A stretch of DNA of 44,754 bases from Alcanivorax sp. (GTDB taxonomy: Bacteria > Pseudomonadota > Gammaproteobacteria > Pseudomonadales > Alcanivoracaceae): NCBI GenBank assembly GCA_022449455.1, contig JAKUPL010000031.1:1-44754 (forward strand), read 5' to 3'. Every line of letters starts with the position of its first letter. The first letter of the stretch is position 1. This document shows positions 27,770-36,951 of this stretch, in pieces. The position numbers and the translations under genes were made by a program. The notes under the pieces are model-generated. The model was given only the letters and a program-made list of their open reading frames with translations, did not search any database and had not been told where the DNA came from.

Positions 27770-29296
27770 ATGCGAGTCGTTTTGCCCCAGGGCAGCTATC
27801 AGTCGGTGGCCGGTGACGGTGTCCGCGAATTCCGGGGTGTGCCGTTCGCGCTGCCGCCGCTGGGCGAGCACCGCTTCAAGGCGCCCCGAGCGCTGCCGGA
27901 CGATAACGGCGAGCACAACGCGGATCGCTACCCGACCCCGTCCCTGCAGATGCGTAATCCGGCCATGGGCATTGATGAGAGCGGTGAGGATTGTCTTTAT
28001 CTGAATCTGTGGGTGCCGGAGGGGGAGGGGCCCTTTCCGGTGATGCTGTGGTATCACGGCGGTGGGTACATTGCCGGGTCCGCCTCCCAGTTACTGTACA
28101 ACGGCGCGCGGCTGGCCGCCGACCAGCGGGTGATCGTGGTCAATGCCGCCTACCGTCTGGGCGCCCACGGCTTCGCCGACTTCACCGCCGTGGCGCCGGA
28201 GCTGGAGGCCGACACCAACCTGGGGCTGCGCGATCAGGTGGCGGCGCTGGAGTGGGTGCACCGGCACATCGAGGCGTTCGGCGGCCGGCCGGACCAGGTG
28301 ACGATCTTCGGTGAATCCGCCGGCGGCTTCAGTGTCGCCAGCCTGATGGCCACGCCGCGGGCACGGCCGTTGTTCCAGCGGGCCATCGTCCAGTCCGGTG
28401 GCGGTGATTTCGCGCTGGCCCCGGAAGAGGTGGCCAAGGTCACCCGCGCCTTCGTGGAGGGCCTGCCCGGCGACGGCAGCGCCGCCGACAAGCTGCGGGC
28501 GGCGGACGCCAAGGCCTGGGTCAAGGCCCAGGGCCAGGCCCTGCGCACCCTGGTGCGGCGCGGCCTGCGCGACACCACGCCGCAGTTCGCCATGAACTTC
28601 CTGCCCATGGTGGATGGCGACCTGCTGCCGCGTCTGCCGGTGGACGCCATCGCCGCCGGCGAGGCGGCGGACATCGCCCTGATGGCCGGGGTGTGCCGCG
28701 ACGAGTATCATTTCTTTCAGTACGCCGGGCCGCTGGCCGGCTTCCCCAGCGTCGAGGAACTGCGCGGCTACGACGACGAGGAAATCCTGCGCCGCTTCGA
28801 GCGCGCCCTGCCGGGCAACGGCGAGCGCGTGCTGGCGCATTATCGGCGCACCGTGACCCCGGATCCGGCGCGCAGCAACATGGACTGGTTTTCCGCCATG
28901 GAAACCGACCGCCTGTTCCGCGTTCCCACCCTGCGCCTGCTGGATGCCCAGGCGGCCCATCGCGCCGACACCCGGGGCTATCAGTTCACCTGGCCCAGCG
29001 ATCAGTTCGGCGTGCCCATGGGCGCTTGCCATGTGGTGGACGTGCCGTTCGTGTTCGGCGTCACCGACACCGTGCCCGGGCAGTTTCTCACCGGCGGCGG
29101 CGCCGAGGCGGCGGCGCTGTCGGACCGGGTGCGTGCCGACTGGGGCGCTTTTGCCCGTGGCGACGCCCTGGCCGGGCCGGCCTGGCGGGAGCGCCGCACG
29201 GTGCGGCAGTACGGCCCCGGCGACCCCGAGGCGCCGCTGTTCGAGGCCGACGATGAAGCCCTGTGGGCGGACCTGATCCCGGCGCCGCGTGGTTAG
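27770..29296 (+). CDS. Type-B carboxylesterase
   Basis: The 508-residue protein belongs to the carboxylesterase/lipase type B family: EDCLYLNLWVP, the oxyanion loop YHGGGYIAG, nucleophile Ser183 in FGESAGGFSV, a Glu in GVCRDEYHFF and a His in MGACHVVDVPFVFG complete the expected triad. It has no signal peptide from the chosen ATG at 27770 (GGGAG seven bases upstream), so it is probably cytosolic. An in-frame upstream ATG at 27671 would add 33 residues. The substrate is unknown. An AT-rich inverted sequence (ATTGT-TCG-ACAAT, about 27712-27724) upstream may be part of its promoter. Confidence 0.88.
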   Translation: MRVVLPQGSYQSVAGDGVREFRGVPFALPPLGEHRFKAPRALPDDNGEHNADRYPTPSLQMRNPAMGIDESGEDCLYLNLWVPEGEGPFPVMLWYHGGGYIAGSASQLLYNGARLAADQRVIVVNAAYRLGAHGFADFTAVAPELEADTNLGLRDQVAALEWVHRHIEAFGGRPDQVTIFGESAGGFSVASLMATPRARPLFQRAIVQSGGGDFALAPEEVAKVTRAFVEGLPGDGSAADKLRAADAKAWVKAQGQALRTLVRRGLRDTTPQFAMNFLPMVDGDLLPRLPVDAIAAGEAADIALMAGVCRDEYHFFQYAGPLAGFPSVEELRGYDDEEILRRFERALPGNGERVLAHYRRTVTPDPARSNMDWFSAMETDRLFRVPTLRLLDAQAAHRADTRGYQFTWPSDQFGVPMGACHVVDVPFVFGVTDTVPGQFLTGGGAEAAALSDRVRADWGAFARGDALAGPAWRERRTVRQYGPGDPEAPLFEADDEALWADLIPAPRG

Positions 29297-29355
29297 CGCG
29301 GTACCCAAAGACCGTTATGTATCATAGAATATAGCCCGTAATGAAGGAGCACCCC

Positions 29356-29688
29356 ATGACCGTGGCCCAGGCCATTGAAAGCAAGGTGCGCGACGCCTTG
29401 CCCGTCGCTCACCTGCAACTCGAGAACGAAAGCCACAAGCACGGCGTGCCGCCGAACTCGGAAACCCACTTCAAACTGGTGCTGGTGTCCGAGGCGTTTC
29501 AGGGGCAGATGCCGGTGCGCCGCCACCAGACTCTTTATGGCGTGCTCGCCAAGGAACTGGACGGCCCGGTGCACGCGCTGGCGCTGCACCTGTTCACGCC
29601 GGACGAGTGGCGCGCCCAGGGCGGCGAGGTGGCGGCCTCCCCGGATTGCCTGGGCGGCAGCCAACACGACCCGGAGTTCGGCCAATGA
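29356..29688 (+). CDS. bolA: BolA family protein
   Basis: The 110-residue protein has the BolA core: [20 protein letters not shown], then [14 protein letters not shown] and [14 protein letters not shown], with the conserved histidines of the invariant region. BolA proteins partner with monothiol glutaredoxins in iron-sulfur handling and also affect cell shape and biofilm in E. coli. The ATG at 29356 follows AAGGAG by six bases; an ATG 15 bases earlier is less likely. The stop overlaps the start of trhO by four bases. Confidence 0.9.
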   Translation: MTVAQAIESKVRDALPVAHLQLENESHKHGVPPNSETHFKLVLVSEAFQGQMPVRRHQTLYGVLAKELDGPVHALALHLFTPDEWRAQGGEVAASPDCLGGSQHDPEFGQ

Positions 29689-30638
29689 GCGGCGCCACCG
29701 TGGTGGCGGCGCTGTACCGCTTCACCCGCCTGGAAGGCCATGAGCAGCTGCGCGAGCCGCTGCTGGCGCTGATGCAGCAGCACGATGTCAAAGGCACGCT
29801 GCTGCTCGCCCATGAAGGCATCAACGGCACCATCTCCGGGGGCCGGGCCGGCATTGACGCGGTGGTGGGCTGGCTGCGCGCCGACCCGCGCCTGGCGGAT
29901 CTGGAGTACAAGGAATCCTTCACCGACGCCCACCCGTTCCTGCGCAGCAAGGTCAAGCTCAAGCGCGAGATCGTCACCATGGGCGTCGAGGACGTGGACC
30001 CCAACCGCAGCCGGGGCACCTATCTGGAAGGCGAGGACTGGAACCGGGTGATCGCCGATCCGGAAACCCTGGTGATCGACACGCGCAACGACTACGAGTA
30101 CGAGGTTGGCACCTTCGAGGGCGCGCTCAACCCCAACACCAAAAGCTTCCGCGAATTCCCGGACTATGTGCGTGAGCACCTGGACCCGGCCCGTCATAAG
30201 CGGGTGGCCATGTTCTGCACCGGCGGCATCCGCTGCGAGAAGTCCACCGCCTACCTCAAGGAGCAGGGCTTCGACGAGGTCTATCACCTCAAGGGCGGCA
30301 TCCTCAAATACCTGGAAACAGTGCCCAAGGCGCAGTCCCTGTGGCGGGGCGAGTGCTTCGTGTTCGACGAACGGGTCACCGTGGACCACGACCTGAAACC
30401 CGGCGTGTACGACCAGTGCCACGCCTGCCGCCGGCCGATCTCTGAACAGGATAAGGCGTCGCCATTGTACCGGCAGGGGGTGTCCTGCCCGCATTGCCAT
30501 GACGAATCCTCGGCGGAGCAGAAAGCGCGCTTCGCCGAACGACAAAAGCAGATCGACCTGGCCCGTCGCCGGGGCGAGCCCCATCTGGGGCACGACCCTC
30601 GTGGCCGGGACGATCCGCGCCCTGATAACGAGGAGTAA
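29685..30638 (+). CDS. trhO: tRNA uridine-34 hydroxylase (rhodanese-domain, YceA type)
   Basis: The 317-residue protein has an N-terminal acylphosphatase-like domain ([16 protein letters not shown]) and a rhodanese domain with [16 protein letters not shown] and the catalytic loop [11 protein letters not shown] (Cys178). A C-terminal zinc-like cluster follows (CHACRRPI ... CPHCHDE). This is the architecture of TrhO, which makes 5-hydroxyuridine at the wobble position of tRNA using oxygen. It is translationally coupled to bolA and precedes modABC by seven bases. Confidence 0.92.
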   Translation: MSGATVVAALYRFTRLEGHEQLREPLLALMQQHDVKGTLLLAHEGINGTISGGRAGIDAVVGWLRADPRLADLEYKESFTDAHPFLRSKVKLKREIVTMGVEDVDPNRSRGTYLEGEDWNRVIADPETLVIDTRNDYEYEVGTFEGALNPNTKSFREFPDYVREHLDPARHKRVAMFCTGGIRCEKSTAYLKEQGFDEVYHLKGGILKYLETVPKAQSLWRGECFVFDERVTVDHDLKPGVYDQCHACRRPISEQDKASPLYRQGVSCPHCHDESSAEQKARFAERQKQIDLARRRGEPHLGHDPRGRDDPRPDNEE

Positions 30639-30645
30639 TGTTCGA

Positions 30646-31401
30646 ATGCGCGTTCTGTTGTTGCTGGCCAGCCTGATCCTGTCCATCGCCGCCGCCTCCG
30701 CCGCCTCCGCCGCCTCCGCCGCCTCCGCCGCCGAGCCGGTGCGGGTGGCGGTGGCCGCCAATTTCGCCAAGCCGCTGGAAACCCTGGTGGCGCTGTACGG
30801 CGAGGATCACCCCGACGTCACCATCGAGACCACGGTGGCGTCCACCGGCAAGCTGGCCGCGCAGATCCGGCAGGGCGCGCCGTTCGACATTTTCCTGGCC
30901 GCCGACGACCGTCGGCCGATGGAACTGGATAAAGAAGGCCGCGGCGTGGACGGCACCCGCCGGGTCTACGCCCTGGGCCGGCTGGCGCTGTGGAGCCCGG
31001 AGCGGGGCCTGGACCTGGGCCCGGCGCTGCTGGAAAGCGGCGACCTGAGCCCGATCGCCCTGGCCAACCCGCGGCTGGCACCCTACGGCGCCGCCGGTCA
31101 GGCGGTGCTGGATGCCCTGAACCTGCCGGCGCCGGTCAAGGTGGTGCAGGGTGAGAACGTGGGCCAGGCCTACCACTTCGCCAGCAGCGGCGCCGCCCGC
31201 GCCGGCTTCGTGGCGTTCAGCCAGGTGCGCGGCGCCGGCGGCAGCCTGTGGCTGCCGGACAGCGATCTCTACCCGACCATCGAGCAGCAGAGCCTGCTGT
31301 TGAAGGACCGGGCCGAGACGCGCGCCTTCTATGAGTTCCTGAGCAGCGACGCCGCCCGCGCGCGCATCGAGGAAGCCGGCTACGGCGTCGCGCCCCGGTG
31401 A
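30646..31401 (+). CDS. modA: Molybdate ABC transporter, periplasmic binding protein
   Basis: The 251-residue protein has a signal peptide with an unusual alanine/serine tandem (residues 16-29), then VRVAVAANFAKPLETLVALYGEDHP and the ligand-site segments STGKLAAQIRQGAPFDIFLAADD and GENVGQAYHFASSGAARAGFVA. These match ModA. It delivers molybdate to ModB. The ATG at 30646 overlaps no other start; another ATG eight bases earlier is out of frame. Its stop overlaps the GTG of modB by four bases. Confidence 0.9.
   Translation: MRVLLLLASLILSIAAASAASAASAASAAEPVRVAVAANFAKPLETLVALYGEDHPDVTIETTVASTGKLAAQIRQGAPFDIFLAADDRRPMELDKEGRGVDGTRRVYALGRLALWSPERGLDLGPALLESGDLSPIALANPRLAPYGAAGQAVLDALNLPAPVKVVQGENVGQAYHFASSGAARAGFVAFSQVRGAGGSLWLPDSDLYPTIEQQSLLLKDRAETRAFYEFLSSDAARARIEEAGYGVAPR
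30691..30732 (+). repeat. 9-bp tandem repeat in the modA signal peptide
   Basis: Four exact copies of GCCGCCTCC plus a partial fifth encode Ala-Ala-Ser repeats at the end of the ModA signal peptide. Unit loss or gain keeps the frame and would change only signal length. Confidence 0.85.
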
Positions 31402-32078
31402 CGGTATCGCCGGCGGACTGGCAGGCGCTCTGGGTCAGCGTCAAGCTGGCGCTGATCAGCACCACTCTGCTGCTGATGCTGTGCACGCCGCTGGCCTGGT
31501 GGCTGGCGCGCCGTCGCCGGCGGGGGCAAGCGCTGCTGGAAGCGCTGCTGGCGTTGCCGCTGGTGCTGCCGCCCACGGTGCTGGGTTTCTATCTGCTGCT
31601 GTGGCTGGGCCCGAACGGCCCCGGCGGGTTGGTGGCCGGCCTGTGGGGCGCCCACAGCCTGGCGTTTACCTTTACCGGCCTGGTGCTGGGCTCGGTGCTG
31701 TATTCCCTGCCGTTCGTGCTGCAGCCCCTGAAGAACGCCTTTCTGGCCATCGATCAGGACACCCTGGACATGGCCGCCACCCTGGGGGCGCCGCCCTGGG
31801 ACCGGTTCCGCAACGTGGTGCTGCCGTTGGCGCGGCCCGGTTACCTGTCGGCGGCGGTGCTCGGCTTCGCCCATACCCTGGGCGAGTTCGGCGTGGTGCT
31901 GATGATCGGCGGCAGCCTTTCCGGTCAGACCCGGGTGGCCTCGGTGGCGCTCTATGAACACGTGGAAGTGGGCGACTACGCCCAGGCCCACCAACTCGCC
32001 CTGGTGCTGGTGTTGATGTCCGTGGTGTTGCTGTGGGGCCTGTTCCGCTGGCAGCGCCGGCCGGGGACGCTGACCTGA
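31398..32078 (+). CDS. modB: Molybdate ABC transporter, permease
   Basis: The 226-residue inner-membrane protein has about five to six membrane segments and the permease EAA loop DMAATLGAPPWDRFRNVVLPLARPG (about residues 128-152), followed by HTLGEFGVVLMIGGS, which is very characteristic of ModB. It starts with GTG inside the modA stop. The gap to modC is 13 bases and contains GGGAGG as the modC ribosome-binding site. Confidence 0.93.
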   Translation: MTVSPADWQALWVSVKLALISTTLLLMLCTPLAWWLARRRRRGQALLEALLALPLVLPPTVLGFYLLLWLGPNGPGGLVAGLWGAHSLAFTFTGLVLGSVLYSLPFVLQPLKNAFLAIDQDTLDMAATLGAPPWDRFRNVVLPLARPGYLSAAVLGFAHTLGEFGVVLMIGGSLSGQTRVASVALYEHVEVGDYAQAHQLALVLVLMSVVLLWGLFRWQRRPGTLT

Positions 32079-32091
32079 TGGGAGGCCGACC

Positions 32092-33138
32092 ATGAGTTTG
32101 CAGGTGGACCTGAAACTGCGGCGCGGCGACTTCCGGCTGACGGTGAACGGCCGGCTGCCGGAGCGGGGCGTGACCATCCTGTTCGGCGTTTCCGGCGCCG
32201 GTAAAAGCAGCCTGCTGAAAGCCATCGCCGGGCTGCAACCGTGCCAGGGCCTGATCCGTTTTGGCGATCAGGTGTGGCAGGACGAGGGCGACAGCCTGCC
32301 GGCCCATCGTCGGCCGGTGGGGCTGATGCTGCAGAAGCCGACCCTGTTTCCCCATCTGGACGTGGCCGGCAACCTGCGTTTCGCCGCCCGCCGCTCCGGC
32401 GCCGACACCGGTCGCTGGCGGGAGGTGGTGGCCTTGACCGAGTTGCAGCCGCTGCTGACGCGCGGCGTGGCCGGCCTGTCCGGCGGCGAGGCCCAACGGG
32501 TGGCCCTGGCCCGGGCGCTGCTCACCGAGCCGGATCTGCTGATGCTGGACGAGCCGCTGTCGGCGCTGGACGCGGAGCGCCGTCAGGCGCTGATGGCGGT
32601 GATCGCCCGGGTCGCCGAACGCCTGCCGGTGCTGTACGTCACCCACCAGCTCGACGAGGTGATGACCCTGGGCGACCACCTCTGGTGGCTGGATCAGGGC
32701 GGGCTGCGGGAGCAGGGCGAACTCACCGAACGGCTGGCCGGGCTGCACGGGCCGCTGGCCGCCGGCGGCCAGGCGGCGGTGGTGCTGCACACCCGTCACC
32801 GCCACTACGATCCCCAACACCATCTGCTGGAACTGGCCCTGGGCGAGCGGGTGCTGCGCCTGCCCGCCGACGGCCCCCGGGGCGACACGCCACGTCTCAA
32901 GGTGGCGGCCCGGGACGTGAGCCTGACGCTTAGCGCGGCCCGCGATTCCAGCGTGCTCAACATTCTGCCCGCCCGGGTGGACAGCCTGCGCGACCTGGGC
33001 CACGGGCAGTGCCTGGTGCGCCTGGAATGCGAAGGGCAGTGGCTGCTGGCGCGGCTGTCCACCCTGTCCCGGGACAGTCTGGGCCTGCGACCGGACAGCA
33101 CCGTCTACGCCCAGATCAAAGCCGCCGCCCTGGTTTGA
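32092..33138 (+). CDS. modC: Molybdate ABC transporter, ATPase
   Basis: The 348-residue ATPase has Walker A GVSGAGKSSLLKAIAG, a Q-loop region LMLQKPTLFPHL, signature LSGGEAQRVALARAL, Walker B LLMLDEPLSALD and the switch His in YVTHQ. The C-terminal about 65 residues (SVLNILPARVDSLRDLG ... LGLRPDSTVYAQIKAAAL) are a Mop/TOBE oxyanion-binding domain, which confirms molybdate or tungstate rather than sulfate transport. No ModE-type operator was identified upstream of modA. Confidence 0.94.
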   Translation: MSLQVDLKLRRGDFRLTVNGRLPERGVTILFGVSGAGKSSLLKAIAGLQPCQGLIRFGDQVWQDEGDSLPAHRRPVGLMLQKPTLFPHLDVAGNLRFAARRSGADTGRWREVVALTELQPLLTRGVAGLSGGEAQRVALARALLTEPDLLMLDEPLSALDAERRQALMAVIARVAERLPVLYVTHQLDEVMTLGDHLWWLDQGGLREQGELTERLAGLHGPLAAGGQAAVVLHTRHRHYDPQHHLLELALGERVLRLPADGPRGDTPRLKVAARDVSLTLSAARDSSVLNILPARVDSLRDLGHGQCLVRLECEGQWLLARLSTLSRDSLGLRPDSTVYAQIKAAALV

Positions 33139-33267
33139 GGGGGATGGCCGTAAAAAGGGGAGCGGCTGCGCGGCGCGTGGGCAATCTGCTAACCTGCCGG
33201 GGGATCGCGGCATAATAACGGGCGGTAAACCGCCTTCGAGGATCACCATGGACAGGGGGAAACAGGG

Positions 33268-34839
33268 ATGGAGAGCGTCAATACGCTGATCATTGGCAGC
33301 GGCTTCGGCGGCTCGGTGATGGCCTGCCGGCTGGCCGAGCGGGGCGAACAGGTGGTGGTGCTGGAACGTGGCCGCCGCTGGCGGACGGACGATTACCCCA
33401 GCGTCAGCCAGGACCACTGGTTCTGGGACGAGGACGAGCCGGAGCGCCAGAACGGCTGGCTGGATTTCCGCTACTTCGGTGATATGAGCATCGCCCTGGG
33501 CGCCGGCGTCGGCGGCGGTTCCCTGATCTACGCCAACGTCAGCATCGAACCGCCGCCCCAGGTGTTCGAACAGGGCTGGCCGGAGGCGATCACCCACGCC
33601 CTCCTCAAACCCCACTATCGCACCGTCGGTCGCATGCTCAATGTGCAGACCCTCCCGGACCGGCAGTGGACCCCGCGCACCCGCCTGATGCACGAATCCG
33701 CCGACCGGCTGGGCCACGGCCACCGTTTCCGGGTGGTGCCCCAGGCGATCACCTTCGATCCGGACTGGCACGCCGGCCTGGACGACGCTTTCGACTACCG
33801 CCACAGCAAGCCCTGGACCAACGAACAGGGCCAGCGGCAGGGCACCTGCGTGCACTGCGGCAACTGCGATCTGGGTTGCCCGGTGCAAGCCAAGAACACC
33901 CTGGATTTGAACTACCTGGCGCAGGCCGAGCAGAAGGGCGCCGACGTGCGCCCGCTGCAGCAGGTGCGCTGGATCCGGCCGCTGGAGGGCGGCGACTACG
34001 AAGTGGGCGTGCGCGATCTGGACGCCCGTGCCTGGCGCCGGTTGCGCGCGCGCCGGGTGATCGTCGCCGCCGGCAGCGTGGGCTCCACGGAGCTGCTGCT
34101 GCGCTGCCGCGACCAATACAAAACCCTGCCCCGCCTGAGCCGGGCCCTGGGCCGGGGCTGGACCAGCAACGGTGATTTCATGACGCCGGCGTTCTACCCG
34201 GACCGTGACATCGCCCCCACCCGCGGGCCCACCATCACCTCGGCCATCGATTACCTGGACGGCAGCGACGGCGGCGCCCGCTATTTCGTGGAGGACGGCG
34301 GCATTCCGGACCTGCTCGGCAACTGGCTGGACCGGGCCGGCCGGCACCCGCGCCTGGCCCGCACCCGGCTGGGCGCCGCCTTGCTGGAATACGGCCGCGA
34401 CAGCAACCCGTTCGCCGGCCTGATGCCCTGGTTCGGGCAGGCGGTCGACGGTCCCGGTGGTCATTTTTCCCTGGCGCGGCGCTGGTACGCCCCCTGGAAG
34501 AAAGACCGGCTGCGTCTGAAGTGGGATTACCGCTTCGCGGAAAAAGCGGTGCAGACGCTGGCCGACCGGCACCTGCGGCTCACCGAGGCCACCGGCGGGC
34601 GGGCGATGACGCCGGCCACCTGGCGCTGGTTCCGCAATCTGGTGACGCCGCACCCGCTGGGCGGCTGCAATATGGCCAACACCGTGAAGCAGGGCGTGGT
34701 GAACCACGCCGGGGAAGTGTTCAACTATCCCGGGTTGTTCGTGGTGGATGGCGCCACGGTGCCCCGTGCCCTGGGGCTCAACCCGTCGCGCACCATCGCC
34801 GCCCTGGCGGAACACGCCGCCGAGCAATGGCGGGGATAA
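33268..34839 (+). CDS. GMC-family oxidoreductase (cholesterol-oxidase-like) with a cysteine cluster
   Basis: The 523-residue flavoprotein has the FAD motif LIIGSGFGGSVMACRLAERG, LERGRRW, GAGVGGGSLIYANV and a C-terminal active-site region with TPHPLGGCNM and LGLNPSRTIAALAE. Midway (about residues 193-205) it carries CVHCGNCDLGCPVQAK, a four-cysteine pattern like a ferredoxin site found in a subgroup of these enzymes. It has no signal peptide, so it is likely cytosolic. The family includes sterol and long-chain alcohol oxidases or dehydrogenases. It differs in subgroup from the GMC enzyme at 1191. A 29-base gap separates it from the next gene. Confidence 0.85.
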   Translation: MESVNTLIIGSGFGGSVMACRLAERGEQVVVLERGRRWRTDDYPSVSQDHWFWDEDEPERQNGWLDFRYFGDMSIALGAGVGGGSLIYANVSIEPPPQVFEQGWPEAITHALLKPHYRTVGRMLNVQTLPDRQWTPRTRLMHESADRLGHGHRFRVVPQAITFDPDWHAGLDDAFDYRHSKPWTNEQGQRQGTCVHCGNCDLGCPVQAKNTLDLNYLAQAEQKGADVRPLQQVRWIRPLEGGDYEVGVRDLDARAWRRLRARRVIVAAGSVGSTELLLRCRDQYKTLPRLSRALGRGWTSNGDFMTPAFYPDRDIAPTRGPTITSAIDYLDGSDGGARYFVEDGGIPDLLGNWLDRAGRHPRLARTRLGAALLEYGRDSNPFAGLMPWFGQAVDGPGGHFSLARRWYAPWKKDRLRLKWDYRFAEKAVQTLADRHLRLTEATGGRAMTPATWRWFRNLVTPHPLGGCNMANTVKQGVVNHAGEVFNYPGLFVVDGATVPRALGLNPSRTIAALAEHAAEQWRG

Positions 34840-34868
34840 CGCAACATCGAGACAGCGGGAAAGCAGAG

Positions 34869-35441
34869 ATGAACGACAACCGGTACCAGGTGGTGATCAC
34901 CGGCGAGACCCTGGGCGGCGCCGACCCGGAGCAGGTGGCGGCGCGGCTGGCGCGGCTGTTCAAAATGCCGGACGGCAAGGCGCGGCGGCTGCTCGGCGGT
35001 GGCCCGCGAACGGTCAAGAAAGACGTGGACGAAGCCACCGCGCGTAAGTTCCAGGTGGCCCTGCGGCAGGCCGGCGCCCGCTGCGAACTGCAGCCGGTGG
35101 GCGCGCCCACCCCCGCTTCAGGGGCCGGTCAGGCGGCCGCTGACGCTCCCATGGAAACCATGGCTGAGAGCTCTCAATACGCTGAGGGCTCCCAACACGC
35201 TGACCTGGAAACGGTGGGCACCCTGCGTACCGGCGGCACCGGCTTTACCGGGCCTTTCCAGGTGGCCGCGGTGGGGGCGGATATGGATCCTTCGGAAAGG
35301 CCCGCGCCGCCACCGGCCCCGGACACCGGCCACCTGTCCATGGCCGAGCCCGGCGCGGTGATCGAAACGCTGAAGCGGGAGGCGCCGGCGACGATGCCGG
35401 ACACCGGGCATCTTTCTCTGGTCGATGAAGAGCGGGGCTGA
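34869..35441 (+). CDS. Unknown protein with a conserved N-terminal domain and PDTGHLS repeats
   Basis: The 190-residue protein has a compact N-terminal region of about 75 residues (YQVVITGETLGGADPEQVAA, LFKMPDGKARRLLGGGPRTVKK, ATARKFQVALRQAGARCEL). Similar openings occur in several gammaproteobacterial hypothetical proteins. The remainder is proline/alanine-rich and disordered in appearance, with PDTGHLS at about residues 152 and 179. There is no membrane segment or signal peptide. I recognise no function. It follows the GMC gene by 29 bases on the same strand and is convergent with the UPF0149 gene. Confidence 0.72.
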   Translation: MNDNRYQVVITGETLGGADPEQVAARLARLFKMPDGKARRLLGGGPRTVKKDVDEATARKFQVALRQAGARCELQPVGAPTPASGAGQAAADAPMETMAESSQYAEGSQHADLETVGTLRTGGTGFTGPFQVAAVGADMDPSERPAPPPAPDTGHLSMAEPGAVIETLKREAPATMPDTGHLSLVDEERG

Positions 35442-35444
35442 GGG

Positions 35445-35981
35445 TCAGCCCTCCGGGCCCTGGAAGTGCAGCAGAATCTCTTCCAGCACATCCGGAATGC
35501 CCCGGCCCATCTGGCGCACCAGCTTCTCGTCGCGCCACACCTCGTCCAGCTCCGGGTCCTCGTCGACGCCGGAAATCAGGATCATGGGCAGCAGCCAGTT
35601 AGCCATGGTGTCGTCTTCGTCGTCCTCGGTGAACCACTGCTGCTCGTGCAGGAACACGCCGCTGAGGAAGCCGGCGCACCAGGACGCCAGGTCATTGCCG
35701 TCGTCTTCCTGGTAGGGGTCCAGCAGACAGGGCAGGGTGATGCGCTCGCCGGCCAGGGTGTCGGTGAGCAGGCGCGCGCGCAGCTCGTCCAGGGCCGCCG
35801 CCACCGTCTCCGGCAGGGGCATTTCCAGGGCCTCGCCGAAGTCCGCGGGTCCCTGGTAGGGGCCCACGGCGAAGGCGCACAGCAGCCCGTGGGTTTCCAC
35901 CCAGGAGGGCGCTTCCTCGCCCTGGTCGGCGAAGTGGCGGGTGATGGTGTCCTTGAGCTGGGGATTGGCGATGGCGGTCAT
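35445..35981 (-). CDS. UPF0149 (YecA/YgfB) family protein
   Basis: The 178-residue acidic protein matches the UPF0149 pattern: WVETHGLLCAFAVGP near the N-terminus, then YQEDDGNDLASWCAGFLSGVFL and NWLLPMILISG. Family members are small helical proteins of unclear role; E. coli YgfB has been linked to regulation in some species. It lies three bases from the convergent end of the preceding gene and is divergent from the SDR gene. Confidence 0.85.
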   Translation of the reverse strand: MTAIANPQLKDTITRHFADQGEEAPSWVETHGLLCAFAVGPYQGPADFGEALEMPLPETVAAALDELRARLLTDTLAGERITLPCLLDPYQEDDGNDLASWCAGFLSGVFLHEQQWFTEDDEDDTMANWLLPMILISGVDEDPELDEVWRDEKLVRQMGRGIPDVLEEILLHFQGPEG

Positions 35982-36137
35982 GGCGTCCTGGGGATGGCTG
36001 GCACGGGCGGCCAGGATACCCGTTCACCGCCGCCGCGCCCAGCCGTGGCCTTGCCCGGGCGGGCCGGGCCTTCTACTCTCGCTCTTCAATAGCGATTATC
36101 TGGCCTTCCATCATTCATTGTTCAAGGAGAACCCGCC

Positions 36138-36938
36138 ATGCCCTCATCGTCGTTAGCGGATCAGGTGGTCTGGATTACCGGCGCGTCCTCGGGCATCGGC
36201 GAGGCGGCGGCGGCGGAATACGCCCGTTACGGCGCCCGGCTGGTGCTCTCCGCCCGCCGCGAGGCGGAGTTGGAGCGGGTGCGCGCCGGTCTGGTCAATG
36301 CCGAGGAGCACCTGGTGCTGCCCCTGGACCTGGCCGACGAGGCGGCCATGGTGCCGGCCACCGAGCGGGTGCTGAACCATTTCGGTCGCATCGACCAGGT
36401 GGTGCACAACGGCGGCATCTCCCAGCGGGCCCTGGCCCGGGACACCAGCCTGGCGGTGGACCGGCGCATGATGGAGGTGAATTACTTCGGCACCGTGGCG
36501 CTGACCAAGGCGGTGCTGCCGGCGTTTCTGCGCCAGGGCGGCGGCCGCTTCGTGGTGGTCACCTCCCTGGTCGGTGAGCTGCCCACCCCCAAGCGCTCCG
36601 CCTACAGCGCCAGCAAGCACGCCCTGCACGGCTTTTTCGAGGCGCTGCGCGCGGAGGAATACGACAACGGCGTGCGGGTGACCCTGGTGCTGCCCGGCTT
36701 TATTCATACCCGGTTGTCCTACAACGCGCTGGTCGGTGACGGCAGCGAGCAGGGCACCCTGGACGACGCCCAGGCCAACGGCATGGACCCGGCGGAGTGC
36801 GCCCGCAAACTGGTGGAGGCCGTGCAGCGCGGCCGCGATCAGGTTATCATCGCCGGCCGCGAGGGCGCGGGCGTCTACCTGAAGCGCTGGGCGCCGCCGC
36901 TGTACCGTCGCGTAATCCGCAAAATCAAGGTGACCTGA
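36138..36938 (+). CDS. Short-chain dehydrogenase/reductase (DHRS7-like)
   Basis: The 266-residue protein is a classical [19 protein letters not shown] cofactor loop, NGGISQRA, catalytic Ser in VVTSLVGEL and YSASK (Tyr-x3-Lys). The variant NGG in place of NAG and the C-terminal [15 protein letters not shown] resemble the DHRS7-like group, whose bacterial substrates are unknown. The ATG follows AAGGAGAACCCGCC. It ends 13 bases before ttcA. Confidence 0.9.
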   Translation: MPSSSLADQVVWITGASSGIGEAAAAEYARYGARLVLSARREAELERVRAGLVNAEEHLVLPLDLADEAAMVPATERVLNHFGRIDQVVHNGGISQRALARDTSLAVDRRMMEVNYFGTVALTKAVLPAFLRQGGGRFVVVTSLVGELPTPKRSAYSASKHALHGFFEALRAEEYDNGVRVTLVLPGFIHTRLSYNALVGDGSEQGTLDDAQANGMDPAECARKLVEAVQRGRDQVIIAGREGAGVYLKRWAPPLYRRVIRKIKVT

Positions 36939-36951
36939 TCCGAGCCGTTCT

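Noticed and set aside
30691-30732. Tandem repeat as a possible CRISPR array
   Set aside because: Nine-base contiguous units inside a coding signal peptide, with no spacers.
31672-34827. A 1051-codon open frame on the minus strand across modB, modC and the GMC gene
   Set aside because: It opposes three clearly coding genes and has the same low-complexity composition as other shadow frames.
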